A stretch of DNA of 38,341 nucleotides from Natrialba taiwanensis DSM 12281 (GTDB taxonomy: Archaea; Halobacteriota; Halobacteria; Halobacteriales; Natrialbaceae). The notes beneath the pieces are model-generated. The model saw nothing but the letters and a program-made list of their open reading frames with translations, searched no databases and was not told the DNA's origin. How positions within the stretch are numbered: position 1 is the first letter of the stretch; the number at the start of each line of letters is the position of its first letter. The stretch lies in contig NZ_AOIL01000019.1 in assembly GCF_000337595.1 (NCBI RefSeq), forward strand, positions 143,776-182,116, read 5' to 3'. Shown here piece after piece: positions 1 through 8,191 of this stretch. Position numbers and translations under genes: made by a program.

Positions 1-333
1 GGTTCGACGCTCGCCACGTTTCCCTTCCCACCGCAATGCGACCTGATTCTTCCGCTCCTCGAGATGGCGATCGATGCAGTTTTCCGCGGCGTTCAAGCGC
101 CCACCAACGAACCATCGGTAGAACGGCGCATTTTCCGTGTCGACGATGCGCTCATAGGGCTCGCTCCACTCGAGCAACGATGCGGCGGCGTCCCAGCACG
201 CCGGCCACTCGCGATCGGAGCAGTCGCCATCGGCTGGCTCCGTCGCAGTTCCGTCGCGACCGACCGCTTGTGGAGTCCGGCAGCGAACCGTTCGGTTATT
301 GGAGGATAGATATACCGGTCTCTCTTTGGTCAT
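1..333 (-). CDS. acs: Acetyl-CoA synthetase (AMP-forming), N-terminal part, runs off the left edge
   Basis: The reverse strand is open from an ATG at 333 to the window edge (111 codons). The product begins MTKERP and carries the features of the ACAS N-terminal domain: EWSEPYERIVD, then FYRWFVGG, then LNAAENCIDRH, which precede the ANL adenylation domain. The enzyme would activate acetate or a related short acid to acyl-CoA with ATP in the cytoplasm; substrate cannot be set without the missing catalytic part. A closely related copy starts at 38076 on the other strand and shares leader and promoter-like sequence with this one. It is divergent from the TFB gene at 608. ATG is chosen because it is conserved in both copies. 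Confidence 0.8.
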   Translation of the reverse strand, partial: MTKERPVYLSSNNRTVRCRTPQAVGRDGTATEPADGDCSDREWPACWDAAASLLEWSEPYERIVDTENAPFYRWFVGGRLNAAENCIDRHLEERKNQVALRWEGKRGERRT

Positions 334-393
334 AGATTCGTCCCTTCGACGCCCATCTTCCTGTAGATTCTGTTTGTTTCCGCATAGTACTGT

Positions 394-404
394 GGTTTAA
401 AAAT
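394..404 (-). promoter_or_regulatory. TATA-like box of the left acs copy
   Basis: On the reverse strand this reads TTTTTAAACCA, about 63 nt before the acs ATG at 333. The right-hand acs copy has TTTAAACCACA at almost the same distance, so box and spacing are conserved between two diverged copies. This implies a leader of roughly 35-40 nt. Transcription start is inferred. Confidence 0.5.
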
Positions 405-573
405 CGGGAAAGGAATACTAGATCACTCCGTGGTCGCAGATCACCTGCTGGAGTTCTTCGTAAGGCCACACTGCTGGTCCTACTAACACGTTTGGGTATG
501 CTATCAAGGAGGAACAATCTAATTTTAGGCTTAAAATTATAGAAATAAATGGTGTGTTATCTCGAGATTCAAA

Positions 574-581
574 CTTTATAC
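574..581 (+). promoter_or_regulatory. TATA-like box of the TFB gene
   Basis: CTTTATAC lies 27 nt before the ATG at 608. Archaeal TATA centres sit about 26-28 nt before the start site, so this gene should have a leaderless or nearly leaderless transcript. No Shine-Dalgarno sequence is visible before the ATG. Confidence 0.5.
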
Positions 582-607
582 TCCTGCATCTCCACTATTA
601 AATAACA

Positions 608-1564
608 ATGGTCTGGTCTGTTCGGTTCAGGGACGACGAGCAGGAAACGGGGCAAACCGAGTCCGATGCAACTATCTCTACATGTTCAGAGTGTGGATCG
701 AGTAACGTAGTCCGACACTCTGACCAAGGTGAGCGAATTTGTGAGGAGTGCGGTCTAGTGATTGAGGAAGCAATGGTTGATTCGGGTCCAGAGTGGCGTG
801 CATTTAACCACAAAGAACGACAGGAGAAGTCGCGTGTCGGTGCCCCAACTACTCAGACAATGCACGACAAGGGGCTCACCACCCAAATCGACTGGAAGGA
901 TAAGGATGCATACGGCCGCTCGATTTCCTCGAAGAAGCGTTCGCAGATGAACCGGTTACGGAAATGGCAGAGCCGTATCCGGACGAGAGATGCCGGTGAG
1001 CGGAATCTCCAGTTCGCGCTTAGCGAGATCGATCGGATGGCCTCGGCACTGGGTGTCCCACGATCGGTTCGTGAGGTAACAAGTATGATTTACCGGCGAG
1101 CGCTTCAGGAAGATCTCATTCGTGGACGATCAATTGAGGGCGTTGCCACAGCTGCACTGTATGCTGGCTGTCGGCAAGAAGATATTCCGCGCTCATTGGA
1201 AGAGATCACAGAGGTTTCGCGTATCGAACGAATAGAGGTAAGCCGTACCTACCGATACATCTCGAACGAGCTCGGTCTTGAACTGCTTCCTATCGATCCG
1301 AAGCAGTACGTACCTCGCTTTAGCTCAAAACTGGACCTCCCACAGGAAGTCGAAGCTAAGGCCAATGAAATCATCGAAGAGACCGCTGATCCATTACTCT
1401 CTGGGAGAGGTCCATCGGGATTCGCTGCTGCCGCTATTTACGCTGCCGCCTTGCTTTGCAACGAGAAACGGACCCAGAAAGAAGTAGCAGATGTCGCTCA
1501 AGTCACAGAAGTTACAATTCGTAACCGGTATCAGGAGCAAATCGAGATGCTTGGCATACAGTAA
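608..1564 (+). CDS. tfb: Transcription initiation factor IIB (TFB)
   Basis: A 318-aa protein with full TFB architecture. An N-terminal zinc ribbon has Cys pairs at residues 26/29 and 45/48, followed by the B-finger region with PEWRAF near 61-66. Two cyclin-like repeats follow at about 125-215 and 230-318, each ending in a helix-turn-helix (SLEEITEVSRIERIEVSRTY; KEVADVAQVTEVTIRNRY). TFB binds TBP-DNA and the BRE and recruits RNA polymerase. Haloarchaea carry several TFBs that direct different gene sets, so this is probably a specialised paralog. It is divergent from acs and lies 60 nt before a winged-helix regulator. A fragment of a related TFB lies beside the other acs copy at 37.7 kb. All key residues look intact. 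Confidence 0.95.
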   Translation: MVWSVRFRDDEQETGQTESDATISTCSECGSSNVVRHSDQGERICEECGLVIEEAMVDSGPEWRAFNHKERQEKSRVGAPTTQTMHDKGLTTQIDWKDKDAYGRSISSKKRSQMNRLRKWQSRIRTRDAGERNLQFALSEIDRMASALGVPRSVREVTSMIYRRALQEDLIRGRSIEGVATAALYAGCRQEDIPRSLEEITEVSRIERIEVSRTYRYISNELGLELLPIDPKQYVPRFSSKLDLPQEVEAKANEIIEETADPLLSGRGPSGFAAAAIYAAALLCNEKRTQKEVADVAQVTEVTIRNRYQEQIEMLGIQ

Positions 1565-1624
1565 TTGTACTTCCAAAGGTACTCACCCGCCGGGCTTAAG
1601 GCATACAATTACGAACAATTCACC

Positions 1625-2158
1625 ATGTCGTCCATTGAGCTCACTCCGAGCCAGAAAAAGATTCTCCGCGCACTAACGAACCTCCACAAGGAGTCCGAGG
1701 GTGCCATCAAGGGCGAAGACATCGCCGAGCAAGTTGACCGGAACCCAGGGACAATACGCAACCAGATGCAGAGTCTCAAAGCGCTCCAACTGGTAGAAGG
1801 CGTTCCCGGCCCGAAAGGCGGCTACAAACCGACCGCTACAGCCTACCAAGCACTCGATATCCAGCAGTTGGATGACCCAGTCACTGTCGCCTTCGAGCAC
1901 GAGGGAGACCTGGTCGAGGACGTCGTTGTCGAGGAAATTAACCTCTCGAGCGTTCACCATCCCGAACTCTGTCGCGCGGAGATTCACCTGCAGGGAACCA
2001 TCAGTGACGTCGATGAGGGTGACCCAATCACCGTCGGCCCAACCCCTCTTTCGAAGCTCGTTATTGATGGCCGCGTCGACGGTAAGGACGATACGAACAA
2101 CATTCTCATCCTCAGAATTGAAGACATGATTGCTCCAGCCGAAAAACCCGAACACTGA
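1625..2158 (+). CDS. Winged-helix transcriptional regulator with C-terminal beta-rich domain (paralog 1)
   Basis: A 177-aa protein. Residues about 6-75 form a winged helix: the recognition-helix segment contains NPGTIRNQMQSLKALQL and the wing contains GPKGGYKPTA. The C-terminal half contains SSVHHPELCRAEI and a VGPTPLSKL segment, and may sense a ligand or mediate dimerisation. I know this arrangement as a haloarchaeal regulator family often labelled HTH or Rrf2-like; its target is not known to me. The ATG at 1625 is preferred over an upstream TTG at 1565 because a CTTAA box lies about 28 nt before it (1595-1599) and because the paralog at 35618 starts equivalently. It follows tfb by 60 nt in the same direction with its own promoter-like box. 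Confidence 0.8.
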   Translation: MSSIELTPSQKKILRALTNLHKESEGAIKGEDIAEQVDRNPGTIRNQMQSLKALQLVEGVPGPKGGYKPTATAYQALDIQQLDDPVTVAFEHEGDLVEDVVVEEINLSSVHHPELCRAEIHLQGTISDVDEGDPITVGPTPLSKLVIDGRVDGKDDTNNILILRIEDMIAPAEKPEH

Positions 2159-2272
2159 CCACACACATCGCCGGTGTCTCGTTCATTCCCTACTCATTCA
2201 AATCCACATTCTAAACCCCAGGAGATCGTCGTCGGTTGGTCCACCGTAGACAGTCAAAGCTGCATCGGCTGC

Positions 2273-3130
2273 CTACGGAGTGAGGGTGAGGCCGTCTTCA
2301 GCGACGACCACGTCGCCGTCGAAAACCGACTCGGCATCGCGTTGCATTGCGTCGAGGTCGCGGTACGGCATGATGTGCGTGAGAACGAGCGTCTGCACGC
2401 CAGCGTCCTGTGCGATCTCACCGGCGTCTGTCGCATCGCAGTGATTGGCAGTCAACGTGGACCTGTCGAGTCCTTCTTCCCCTGCTGCGTGCTGTGGCCA
2501 CACGAACTGCTCGTCCGCGTTCGGGACGCGGTCTTCATCGACTGGAGCGGTGTTGCAGTTCTGAATGAGAATATCTGCATCCTCGGCAAACTCGGCGAGC
2601 GACGGGATCTTCCGCGTGTCACCAGAGAAGACGATTGACGACCCCGTTTCGTGCTCCTCAAACCGGTAGGCGTACGTCTCGATGGAGTGTTCGACTGGTA
2701 ATGCGTCGATATCCCAGCCGTCCATCTGGCGACTGAATCTATCCGTCACGAGTTCGGTTTCGATACCGGAGATGCCGTCCGTCGGGTAGATATCTTTGCG
2801 GTACTCGATGTCTTCCGCGTAGACGTCGTACAGCGTATCGACGAGCCGGTCGGTACCGTCCGGGCCGTACACTGTGAGCGATCCACGACCGGCCTCGGTC
2901 CAGCTCGTGAAGGCGAAGTGGAAGAACGACGCGTTGTGATCCATGTGATGATGGGTGAAAAACAGCGTCTCGATCTCACCCATATCGACGTCGGCGTCCA
3001 TCAGGCTGTAGACCGTCTTGGGTCCGCAGTCGATCATCACCGTGTCGTCTGGAACGTCGATCACGAGACTCGTGCCGCCACGTACCGAAATTGGGACAGG
3101 GCTTCCAGTCCCGACGAGGGTAATTTCCAT
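2273..3130 (-). CDS. MBL-fold metallohydrolase, RNase Z/arylsulfatase-like
   Basis: A 285-aa metallo-beta-lactamase-fold protein. It begins MEITLVGTGSP, the typical first strand of RNase Z-like members, with the metal motif HxHxDH at residues 60-65 (THHHMDH), a further ligand in FSGDTRK, and a late HIMPY histidine. These residues bind two zinc ions and suggest a hydrolase of a phosphodiester, ester or similar bond. The RNase Z flexible arm is not obvious and no tRNA-processing role is claimed. The reading frame extends upstream to 3328, but that extra part is unlike the family, so the ATG at 3130 is used. It converges with the upstream regulator, about 115 nt apart. Active site appears complete. 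Confidence 0.85.
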   Translation of the reverse strand: MEITLVGTGSPVPISVRGGTSLVIDVPDDTVMIDCGPKTVYSLMDADVDMGEIETLFFTHHHMDHNASFFHFAFTSWTEAGRGSLTVYGPDGTDRLVDTLYDVYAEDIEYRKDIYPTDGISGIETELVTDRFSRQMDGWDIDALPVEHSIETYAYRFEEHETGSSIVFSGDTRKIPSLAEFAEDADILIQNCNTAPVDEDRVPNADEQFVWPQHAAGEEGLDRSTLTANHCDATDAGEIAQDAGVQTLVLTHIMPYRDLDAMQRDAESVFDGDVVVAEDGLTLTP

Positions 3131-3392
3131 GGGAGGACGTAGCACGGCTGCGGCTTTGTATGTTCGTGCAGCAAACGAACGATATGAGGAGACGACGTTC
3201 GAATTCCAGTTCGAGAACCATGGGGCTACCAACCTGTCTGTACGGCTGGCGGGGCAGAGTAACGCTGAGTATAACGTCGTCGAAACGCTAGAAGCGATCA
3301 TCGGTCGATACCGATACAGCACACTCAAATATCGACTTTGAACGCTCCTCAGTACTTTACAAAACTCACAGGACGCTGATTGAATACAGAAT

Positions 3393-4211
3393 ATGCCTAC
3401 AGAACCTCAAAACGCCGTCCTCGAACACTTAACATCGATCCAACAGTCCCTCACTCTGGACGAGAATATTCAGCAGTACGCGGAACTCCTCATTTCAGAA
3501 GTCACGACGCAAGAACTGCAGATTCGATCCCCTGCTCGTACGGCTGCAGCATGCTTCCTCATTGCCTGTCGCTTGCGAGAGACTCCGGTTCGCGTGACCA
3601 GGATTGCCGACGCTTCCGATGCTACCAAATCAGAGATTCTCAACGAAAAGAAACGCATCTCGGACACGCTGGAGCTCGGAATACCGAATGACGATCCAAC
3701 TGTGATCCTCGAAGAAGCGTGCGAGGACCTTTCGCTCTCTGATGACATCCAAACTCGTGCACAACAAATAGCAGACTTGGGTGCCGAAGCCGGAGTCATC
3801 AGTGGTGTCTCTCCATATACATACGCGGCAGCTGTACTCTACATCACAAGTTCAGCTGCCGACACCGACCTCTCCCAGACCGATATCGCCGACAAATTCG
3901 ACGTATCGACAGCCACACTCCGAGACAGACGTGACGACCTACTCGACACAACTGGAAGCCACCTGTTCAAACTTCAATACCCGACAGCACCGCCCGAAGC
4001 CATCTCGCTCGTCGACGACCTGCTTCACCACGCACAAACCGCTAAATGGGCACAGGGCAAACGTCACATGGGCATCCTCGCTGGAGCATGGTTGTATACT
4101 GCGAACAAATATCAAATCGAAACCAGCGTATCAGAACTAGCGGCTCTCACTGGCGTGAGTGAATCAACCATCCGTGCTCGCTCTAAAGACTTTGACCGGC
4201 CGTTCTCATGA
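3393..4211 (+). CDS. TFB-related protein with three cyclin-like repeats and no zinc ribbon
   Basis: A 272-aa protein that appears to consist of three successive cyclin/TFB-like helical repeats: about 11-93, 105-190 and 205-268. Each has an Ala-rich helix (ARTAAACFLIACRL; TYAAAVLYITSS; MGILAGAWLYTANKY) followed by a helix-turn-helix (VTRIADASDATKSEIL; QTDIADKFDVSTATLRDR; VSELAALTGVSESTIRAR). Ordinary TFB has two repeats preceded by a zinc ribbon and B-finger. Here there is no Cys-x2-Cys pair at the start, so direct polymerase recruitment through a ribbon is unlikely. It could act as a DNA- or TBP-binding competitor or regulator; this is inference. The ATG at 3393 is the first in frame. It is a single gene between the MBL gene and decayed DNA. 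Confidence 0.7.
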   Translation: MPTEPQNAVLEHLTSIQQSLTLDENIQQYAELLISEVTTQELQIRSPARTAAACFLIACRLRETPVRVTRIADASDATKSEILNEKKRISDTLELGIPNDDPTVILEEACEDLSLSDDIQTRAQQIADLGAEAGVISGVSPYTYAAAVLYITSSAADTDLSQTDIADKFDVSTATLRDRRDDLLDTTGSHLFKLQYPTAPPEAISLVDDLLHHAQTAKWAQGKRHMGILAGAWLYTANKYQIETSVSELAALTGVSESTIRARSKDFDRPFS

Positions 4212-4280
4212 TGACTACTAAATATTATGTACTAGCTCTGTTGAACCCCCATTAATTCGATACCTTACCAACTGAATCAG

Positions 4281-4308
4281 CCGATAGGTGGGTGTGCTTA
4301 CCTATCGG
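4281..4308. terminator. Perfect 9-bp inverted repeat at the end of the truncated lipoprotein gene
   Basis: CCGATAGGT (4281-4289) and ACCTATCGG (4300-4308) are perfect complements separated by 10 nt. The stop codon of the reverse-strand gene at 4302 lies inside the right arm. It could be a hairpin terminator or a leftover end of a mobile element that cut the gene short; no T-tract is present, so termination is not certain. Confidence 0.4.
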
Positions 4309-4784
4309 ATAGCATTTTCCATCACGAGAAATTCAAAGTCATAGCTCTCCTGCGAGACTGTCTCGACGTCTTCATACCCACGTTGGCGGTACATCTCCGG
4401 GAGCGACTGTTCGAAGCGACCGAAGTACGTCGGAGAGTAACCCACGGTCATCAGAAGTCCGTCGCCGCTTCGTTCGTATGCGTGTTCGATGCCTTGTAGC
4501 GCAGTCTCCATCGTCTGGCGGTCGCTGTCGGTCGGCGTACCTTCTCTGTTGTAGTTTAAGAAAAGCAGCCCGTGGTGGCGTGGGACAATGGTATTTCCGT
4601 AGTCATCTGTCGAGAGAACACTGTTCCAAGCGTGCTGTCGTTCGGGTAGTTCTTCCAAGTTAGATGGACCTCTCGGAACGTCCACTTGTTCACGACCGAC
4701 GCACGCGCTGAAAGCTGCTGCCCCACCAATAGCGACAGCGGATTTCAAAAATTCACGACGTTGGATGCCTCTCTGCTTCGTCAT
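4302..4784 (-). pseudogene. Tat-exported lipoprotein of the haloarchaeal DUF7405 (peroxidase-like) type, C-terminally truncated
   Basis: The product (160 aa from the ATG at 4784) starts with a twin-arginine signal, RREFLKSAVAIGGAAAF, followed by a lipobox ending at Cys28, so it would be exported folded and lipid-anchored outside the cell. The body (LPERQHAWN, RHHGLLFLNY, TVGYSPTYFGRF) resembles a haloarchaeal family I know as Tat-signal, Dyp-peroxidase-like proteins (DUF7405) of about 400 aa. Only the N-terminal part is present; the frame ends at TAG within a 9-bp inverted repeat, and no continuation is visible beyond it. Probably a truncated remnant, although the shortened product could still be made. 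The start is set at the MTKQRG Met; an upstream extension to 4832 is unlikely. Family assignment is from memory. Confidence 0.6.
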
Positions 4785-4940
4785 CAGCTTATGTAGCCCC
4801 CCTCGCCGCGTCGGTGGCCCTCTCGCCCACACTATTGTATGCCATAGGTTTAGGTCTCCCTAAAGATCACAAAACCGTTTCGAAATTTAGGCCGACCTAA
4901 TGTGCCAGAGAGGGAGCACCGCAGCGGGCACACTTCGGGG

Positions 4941-5501
4941 CTAACCCTCTGGGTATTCGAACCCGCAACGAAGGCACGATTCGTCGACAGAATGTCAGCA
5001 GAGCGGCCGGGATGGTTGGTGGGTCCTCATCTTCACTCGTGACACCATCGAGTCAGGCTCGGACCAAACGCTACTCTGGGACGCTGCGAGTAGTCCAAGC
5101 AATTCGACCGCCACCTCATATGGGTTTGCATCACCGAGCCGCCCTTGGAGTGGCTCCACTGCCTTGGCCTGCTTCGCTGGAGACTCCCATCTAACAACCA
5201 CCAGCGCTGTACAGAGGTAATACTGGACGAGTTCTTTCTACTCATCGGGATGCTCGGTCAGCGATGCTAACTGGTAGCGAAGCCGGCTCGGATCGCCGAG
5301 TACAACATAGGCTAACGTCTTCGCGAGTTTCTCTTTGACCGCCGATTGGTTGAATTCCACCCCGATGCAGAGATCAGCCACCATCTCCTCGTGAGGCCCG
5401 GCCTCGAAAAGGTCAGTCAAGCGGTCTAGTGTTGGCGGCCGGTCTGGTTCACTTATCGGCGCGGTTGGTATGTGACTGGTTTTCACAACCAGTCGCTTCA
5501 A
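4941..5501 (-). pseudogene. Unrecognised gene broken by two in-frame stop codons, with a C-terminal zinc-finger-like motif
   Basis: One reverse-strand frame runs for about 185 codons and is interrupted only by TAG at 5238-5240 and TGA at 4995-4997. The first part contains DLFEAGPHEEMVADLCIGV and VLGDPSRLRYQLASL, the middle AKAVEPLQGRLGDANPYEVA, and the last part, after the TGA, SCLRCGFEYPEG and a stop, a CxxCG zinc-knuckle-like end. Protein-like sequence continuing in the same frame after both stops indicates nonsense decay rather than chance. I do not recognise the family. The start is uncertain: TTG at 5501 lies in a short inverted repeat (about 5474-5496), and an in-frame GTG follows. The gene sits against the IS4-type transposase at 5615. 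Confidence 0.5.
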
Positions 5502-5614
5502 CCGGTGGTTCTGCGCTGACCTGCGAAGTCTCTAGTGAGCATCTGTATCGAGGGAGGATACTGATATAGACGAGACCTCGGTCACTTCGGTGCTGCCGCT
5601 GTAACCGAACCTCG

Positions 5615-7237
5615 ATGTCGGAGACGCTTGACCCGCTCTCGGATCGTGCCTGCCGGATGACCCACGCCTACAAGACCGGAATCGAGCTCAGAGAGACCCT
5701 ACGTGATGGAGCGTGCCTCCGGGCTGCGGTGAGCGAGGTCACCATTTATATGGAGCATCTCGAGGACAGCTATCCGGAGTGGCACCCAGCACCCGATTCG
5801 TTCCGAGGAATGGTCCGGCTGTTCGTCTACCGAGAGATTACGGGCGACAATTACCGAACGCTCGAAACGTATCAGGAACTCGCCGAGCCGTTCGGACTGG
5901 ATCATGTCCCCGACGAATCAGTGCTCTCACGGACCTGGCGCAATCGCTTCGACGACGGCGTCCGTGAATACGTGACCGTCGCCGCCCACTTTGTCGTCAA
6001 GGAAATCCATGACCACGGTCCTGCTGTCACCGCAGTGCGCCCGAAAGAGGAGGTCACTAACTCGAAGCCGGAGTTGGCCGACGACGATGAGCAGGATGAG
6101 TCTGGGGGCGTTGAGTTCTCGGACGAGCAGATTCGACGGACGACCCGCCTCGCACGGGACCACGGCTTCGATGGGTTCGACTCTGGGCGGGCCAAGAACG
6201 CCTCCTACGAGGACGTGCAATTCTTCGAGTTACAGACGTTCATGGGGATGGTTGGTTGTGGCACTGCTCAGGGGGCTGCTCGGTTTCAGTTCCGACGGGG
6301 CGAAGAGTATGGCCCGCACGGAGATACGCATCTGCGGGCGGTCAAGCAATTCGAGCCGGAAGCGCTGATCGAAGGGTTCGATCAGGCTAGTGATCGATTG
6401 CTCTCCGCTATCGCTTCGGAGGTATCGTTTCGCCGGCCGGTGACCGCGGCAATCGACATCACGACGATCCCGTACTACGGCGACGTAGAAGGGATGTCGA
6501 TGGTTAGTGGGATGCAGGGCGAGGAAGAGCGGGCGTTCAAATTCGCGACGCTGTCGATTGTCGGCGAGAACATCCCGCTCGTGCTCTCTGTGGAGCCGAT
6601 TCGGGAGAGCTCAGCCTGGGATAGGAATCCACCGAATCAAATTCACCGTGTCGTCCGGCGACTCGTTCAACGAGCGAAGGAACACGTCCCTGTAGAGACG
6701 GTGCTGTGTGATCGTGAGTTCGATTCTAAGCGAGTCTACCAGACGCTCTCTAATCTCGGCGTTAACTATCTCATCCCCACACGAATCAACAACACTGAGC
6801 GCGAGGTCATCGAGACGATGGATGCTGATGGACAAGGTGTGGCGGTTGAATCAGCGTCCGTTCACCTCGAATCGGGCAGCCACTCGATGCAGTTCCTGTA
6901 CATGCCGTCGACGAGTGGTGAGGGAACGACTGTCTTCGCCACGAATCTCCGCGTCGGCCCAGAGGAAGCCGAGTCGTTCTGTCGGCGGTACAGCCGTCGC
7001 TGGCAGATCGAAAACGAGTACAAGAGTATCAAGAGCGACTTCCTCGCGAAGACTTCCTCAAAAGACTACAGAGTGAGGCTGTTCTACTTCGTGTTCGCGG
7101 TCTTGCTCTACAACATCTGGCGACTCACGGATTTTCTGCTGAAAGCGGGCGTTGATGGCGAGATGGACTACGCACCCGTGTTGGCCGCAGGCGAATGCGT
7201 CGAGATTGTCGTCTCTGCACTGATCCCGCCTGACTAA
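5615..7237 (+). CDS. IS4-superfamily transposase (type 1)
   Basis: An intact 540-aa DDE transposase. The catalytic residues can be placed: first Asp in AAIDITTIPYYG, second in VLCDREFDSKRVYQ, and Glu in the Y-(2)-R-(3)-E-(6)-K signature YSRRWQIENEYKSIK that defines the IS4 superfamily. A haloarchaeal N-terminal region of about 250 residues precedes the catalytic core. It cuts and pastes its own element. It is related to, but distinct from, the type-3 transposase at 22516 (shared YFxFAVLLYNIWRLTD C-terminus) and more distant from the type-2 copies at 8192, 10356 and 20465. Element ends and target duplication could not be placed, so only the gene is given. Confidence 0.9.
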   Translation: MSETLDPLSDRACRMTHAYKTGIELRETLRDGACLRAAVSEVTIYMEHLEDSYPEWHPAPDSFRGMVRLFVYREITGDNYRTLETYQELAEPFGLDHVPDESVLSRTWRNRFDDGVREYVTVAAHFVVKEIHDHGPAVTAVRPKEEVTNSKPELADDDEQDESGGVEFSDEQIRRTTRLARDHGFDGFDSGRAKNASYEDVQFFELQTFMGMVGCGTAQGAARFQFRRGEEYGPHGDTHLRAVKQFEPEALIEGFDQASDRLLSAIASEVSFRRPVTAAIDITTIPYYGDVEGMSMVSGMQGEEERAFKFATLSIVGENIPLVLSVEPIRESSAWDRNPPNQIHRVVRRLVQRAKEHVPVETVLCDREFDSKRVYQTLSNLGVNYLIPTRINNTEREVIETMDADGQGVAVESASVHLESGSHSMQFLYMPSTSGEGTTVFATNLRVGPEEAESFCRRYSRRWQIENEYKSIKSDFLAKTSSKDYRVRLFYFVFAVLLYNIWRLTDFLLKAGVDGEMDYAPVLAAGECVEIVVSALIPPD

Positions 7238-7431
7238 GACTTATTCCTCGCTGGGTTCGCCGATTGGGAGTGGCAACGCTCTGTAAGAGCACCTGAATAC
7301 GCGCAATATCCCATACTCACTCGGTTATCTCGTTCAGAATGGACAGAAATTAAGCAATTAGAACACGAATTGACGGTGGCTCAGCCCAAAACTGGCTCAT
7401 CCTCCGAAACTGTGAACTTCAGAGGAATGTG

Positions 7432-7516
7432 GAAGTTGAGACTGCGTCGCCCAATGCATATGGAATTGGTATCGTTTCGCCACTTCGTTTCAGCAAATCT
7501 TCACTGGAAGAGTCTA
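7432..7516. repeat. Dispersed repeat, copy i
   Basis: About 85 bp containing GACTGCGTCGCCCAATGCAT, then CCACTTCGTTTCAGCAA and TTCACTGGAAGAG. The same order of blocks occurs at about 10052-10136, so the two copies flank the VOC gene and IS4-type copy A in direct orientation. The gene-free stretch 7238-7721 otherwise holds no gene I can support; a reverse-strand frame through it (7419-7730) has poor coding character. Confidence 0.6.
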
Positions 7517-7721
7517 TAGAGAGAAAGTGCTTGTTGATCACTGCGACCTTTATCAGATCTCTATAAGGTATCTCATCTTGTGCTGAATAGCAAGAGAATA
7601 TGGTATCAAATGTTGCTCTAATTTTCTTTATTCCGTCATTCGATTGCATTATAGTAGATTTTATAACGATTATCACCGTGACCGGTAAGCTTTCATTGGA
7701 ACCGCTTGATGCTTGTTGTGC

Positions 7722-8081
7722 ATGACTCAAATCAAAACTATTACTTTCGCTTGTGAAAACTCGAGTCAGCTAGCATCGTTTTGGGCAGAGGCTATGGAAG
7801 GCGACCGCCGAGATCTTCCGTCCTATATTGATCCAGAGGTGGTTAATTTACCAGGAGAGGGACCAGATTTATTGTTCAAAGAAATGCCAAAGGGGACGCA
7901 ACGAGATTTGCCGATTCACATTGATCTGACTGTAGAGGACCGCGAGTTGACCGTCAAACGGTTCTGTGACCTAGGAGCGTCCGTCCGCGAGACTAAGACT
8001 GAGACCTACGGACCGAACACGGAAACTTGGACAATAATGGAGGATCCAGAAGGCAACGGCTTTTGTGTGACTGAACAGTAA
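7722..8081 (+). CDS. VOC (glyoxalase/bleomycin-resistance-fold) family protein
   Basis: A 119-aa single VOC domain with two beta-alpha-beta-beta-beta modules: ITFACENSSQLASFWAEAM opens the first, and LPIHIDLTVEDRELTVKRFCDLGA leads to WTIMEDPEGNGFCVTEQ in the second. The DPEGNGFCV ending is characteristic of the glyoxalase-like family. Members bind a metal and act on small molecules or confer resistance by binding them; the substrate is unknown here. The ATG at 7722 is the start. The gene is alone between dispersed repeat i and an IS4-type element, so it may be cargo carried between repeats. No frame damage is seen. Confidence 0.8.
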   Translation: MTQIKTITFACENSSQLASFWAEAMEGDRRDLPSYIDPEVVNLPGEGPDLLFKEMPKGTQRDLPIHIDLTVEDRELTVKRFCDLGASVRETKTETYGPNTETWTIMEDPEGNGFCVTEQ

Positions 8082-8191
8082 ATTACCATCATCTGTTGTT
8101 CGATACACACCCAAATCAATCAAAATAGCTACTCCGCCTGTACTGATCAGTATAGATAGGCTCTTGCGCTCGACTCAGAAGCGTTCGACCA

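Noticed and set aside
2174-2638. Forward open frame of 154 codons.
   Set aside because: It is the antisense of the MBL-fold gene, whose reverse-strand frame has a complete metal-binding motif.
7419-7730. Reverse open frame of 103 codons.
   Set aside because: It covers dispersed repeat i and AT-rich spacer and shows no family features; coding not supported.
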